A stretch of DNA of 64,000 nucleotides from Gammaproteobacteria bacterium (lineage in GTDB: Bacteria; Pseudomonadota; Gammaproteobacteria; GCA-001735895), in NCBI GenBank assembly GCA_029862005.1, contig JAOTYD010000007.1, forward strand, positions 62,001 to 126,000, in the 5' to 3' direction. Below the pieces are notes generated by a model. It saw nothing but the letters and a program-made list of their open reading frames with translations, was not told where the DNA came from and made no database searches. Positions 62,615-64,000 of this stretch are shown in pieces. The translations under genes and the position numbers were made by a program. How positions within the stretch are numbered: the first letter of the stretch is position 1; each line of letters begins with the position of its first letter.

Positions 62615-63577
62615 GTGCAAGGCCTCAAGGTTATCCTGCTGATGGGGGCAACGGCCACCGGTAAAACCGAGCTTGCGCTCGAAATCAGCAGGCGCTTTCC
62701 GGTAGAAATCATCAGCGTTGATTCTGCACTGATTTATCGGGGCATGGATATCGGAACCGCAAAACCAGCGCGCGAGCTACTCGACTCGGTACCGCATCAC
62801 CTAATCGATATTATTGATCCTGCAGAACCCTATTCGGTCTGGGATTTCGTACAGCAAAGCAGGCGACTGTCGCAGGAAATCAGTGAGCGCGGCAGGATTC
62901 CGCTGCTGGCGGGCGGTACCATGATGTATTGCCACGCCTTCGAGCATGGTCTGAATCGGTTACCGCAAGCAAACGAACCACTGCGTCAACGTCTCGTGCA
63001 AGAAGCCGAGCAGATAGGTTGGCAGGCGATGCACGACAGGCTGGGCGAGATTGACCCGGTCAGCGCCAATCGAATCAAGCCGACCGATACGCAACGCATC
63101 CAGCGTGCTTTAGAGGTACAAGAGCTGTCAGGGCAGCCACTTTCCAGGCTGCAACAGCTCGAGGCGGTTGGTTTTGATGGCAAGATCGAAAAGTTAATCC
63201 TTACAGCAAATGACCGTACCAGGCTGCATCAGCGCATCGAAGCGAGGTTCCTGGACATGCTTGAACAGGGATTCATCGAAGAGGTGGAACAACTTAAGGC
63301 GCGTCCCGACCTGAACCTGTCACTCCCATCGATGCGCTGTGTTGGATATCGCCAGCTATGGCAATATCTCGATGGCGAGCTCACGCGACGCCAAATGATC
63401 GACAAAGGGGTCGCCGCGACGCGTCAACTGGCAAAACGGCAGATAACCTGGTTGCGTAAACAACCCGTGGAAAAGGCGTTCGATTGCTTGAATTACAGTA
63501 AAGGTGCTATATTTAGAGGAGTGGAAGCCGCTTTTTCCGACTTTAACTGGAACATTTACACAGGAAGGGAATCATAA
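62615..63577 (+). CDS. miaA: tRNA dimethylallyltransferase MiaA
   Basis: A 320-residue enzyme that adds a dimethylallyl group to A37 of UNN-decoding tRNAs. The P-loop is MGATATGKTELALEIS, followed by ISVDSALIYRGMDIGTAKP and the VGYRQLW segment with a catalytic Arg/Gln region. The start is GTG at 62615, one base after the mutL stop, so it is coupled to mutL. It precedes hfq in the ordinary order. Confidence 0.95.
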   Translation: MQGLKVILLMGATATGKTELALEISRRFPVEIISVDSALIYRGMDIGTAKPARELLDSVPHHLIDIIDPAEPYSVWDFVQQSRRLSQEISERGRIPLLAGGTMMYCHAFEHGLNRLPQANEPLRQRLVQEAEQIGWQAMHDRLGEIDPVSANRIKPTDTQRIQRALEVQELSGQPLSRLQQLEAVGFDGKIEKLILTANDRTRLHQRIEARFLDMLEQGFIEEVEQLKARPDLNLSLPSMRCVGYRQLWQYLDGELTRRQMIDKGVAATRQLAKRQITWLRKQPVEKAFDCLNYSKGAIFRGVEAAFSDFNWNIYTGRES

Positions 63578-63646
63578 ACTCTATCCAGGGTTTGCTTTAG
63601 GTATACCACGGTAGAACGACAATAATAATTTTAAGGAGTATAAACT

Positions 63647-63895
63647 ATGTCAAAAGGGCAAATGCTACAAGAACCCTACCTGAACGCTTTGCGAAAAGAG
63701 CATGTCCCAGTTTCGATTTTTCTGGTGAACGGAATCAAGCTTCAGGGTCAAATCGAATCTTTCGACCAATTTGTAGTGCTGTTGAAGAATAACGTGAGCC
63801 AGATGGTGTACAAGCATGCAATATCGACAATCGTTCCCGCGCGAAATGTACACGTCGAACACCCTCATCATGAGGATGAGGCAGGTAACCGCTAG
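63647..63895 (+). CDS. hfq: RNA chaperone Hfq
   Basis: An 82-residue Sm-like hexameric protein that pairs small RNAs with mRNAs. The Sm1 motif region [27 protein letters not shown] and the Sm2 YKHAIS end are typical, and the C-terminal tail is short. A strong AAGGAG (63633-63638) precedes ATG 63647. The 69-base gap after miaA is AT-rich and may hold a promoter, but I could not define one. Confidence 0.97.
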   Translation: MSKGQMLQEPYLNALRKEHVPVSIFLVNGIKLQGQIESFDQFVVLLKNNVSQMVYKHAISTIVPARNVHVEHPHHEDEAGNR

Positions 63896-63920
63896 TATAT
63901 GATCGGCGGTGGAGATCTCG

Positions 63921-64000
63921 TTGTTCGAATTTGAGCGACCGCGTGGTGGTGAACGAGCGCTTCTGGTTCATATTAACTTTCCGCATCAACCGGATCAGGA
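63921..64000 (+). CDS. hflX: GTPase HflX, N-terminal fragment
   Basis: Only 26 codons are in the window before its right edge. TTG 63921 is chosen because GGTGGAG lies six bases upstream and the first residues FEFERPRGGERALLVHINF match HflX, a ribosome-splitting heat-shock GTPase. A GTG at 63909 in the same frame would add four residues. Its place after hfq is the usual gammaproteobacterial order. Confidence 0.85.
   Translation, partial: MFEFERPRGGERALLVHINFPHQPDQ

Overview
The window looks like a chromosomal segment of a gammaproteobacterium, probably an uncultivated or poorly studied one. Two conserved gene orders support this. The left end carries cdsA-dxr-rseP-bamA-skp-lpxD-fabZ-lpxA, and the right end carries nnr-tsaE-amiB-(tal)-mutL-miaA-hfq-hflX. 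I saw no rRNA, tRNA, CRISPR array, insertion sequence or prophage gene. Coding density is very high, with many 4-base overlaps, and no gap between genes exceeds about 300 bases.

Left region (1-18.2 kb): the isoprenoid, outer-membrane and lipid A assembly operon ends at lpxA. The next gene is not lpxB but a 1654-residue exported protein with a beta-propeller, TPR repeats and a transglutaminase-like domain, followed by a small exported TPR partner. Then come tsaB and truD (tRNA modification), a methyltransferase, a peroxiredoxin, a HAD phosphatase and a DUF4197 lipoprotein.

Central metabolic region (18.2-44.6 kb): a minus-strand operon encodes an amino-acid dehydrogenase, a three-gene 2-oxoacid:ferredoxin oxidoreductase and an acyl-CoA synthetase, consistent with amino acid breakdown to acyl-CoA. 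Next are an argG operon, a PQQ-type sugar dehydrogenase, a FAD-oxidoreductase/SelD fusion, a MetF-like reductase, a class II DAHP synthase and a complete branched-chain amino acid ABC transporter. The transporter permease operon diverges from a B12-dependent ribonucleotide reductase, with an inverted repeat between them. ftsH and pcm form a minus-strand pair.

Accessory train (44.9-50.5 kb): a zinc-ribbon protein and a PEP mutase/isocitrate lyase-like enzyme are followed by seven tightly packed same-strand genes. These are PhzF-like, two GNAT acetyltransferases, a CTP-synthase-like amidotransferase homologue, a dual-specificity phosphatase, an unknown protein and a TSUP exporter. This train is the best candidate in the window for an undescribed pathway. 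LysE-type and MFS transporters, an FAH-family enzyme and PEP carboxylase follow.

Right region (56.2-64 kb): metabolite repair (nnr), tRNA t6A synthesis (tsaE), a Tat-exported amidase, a decayed alpha/beta hydrolase pseudogene, transaldolase, an endonuclease-type MutL, miaA, hfq and the first codons of hflX.
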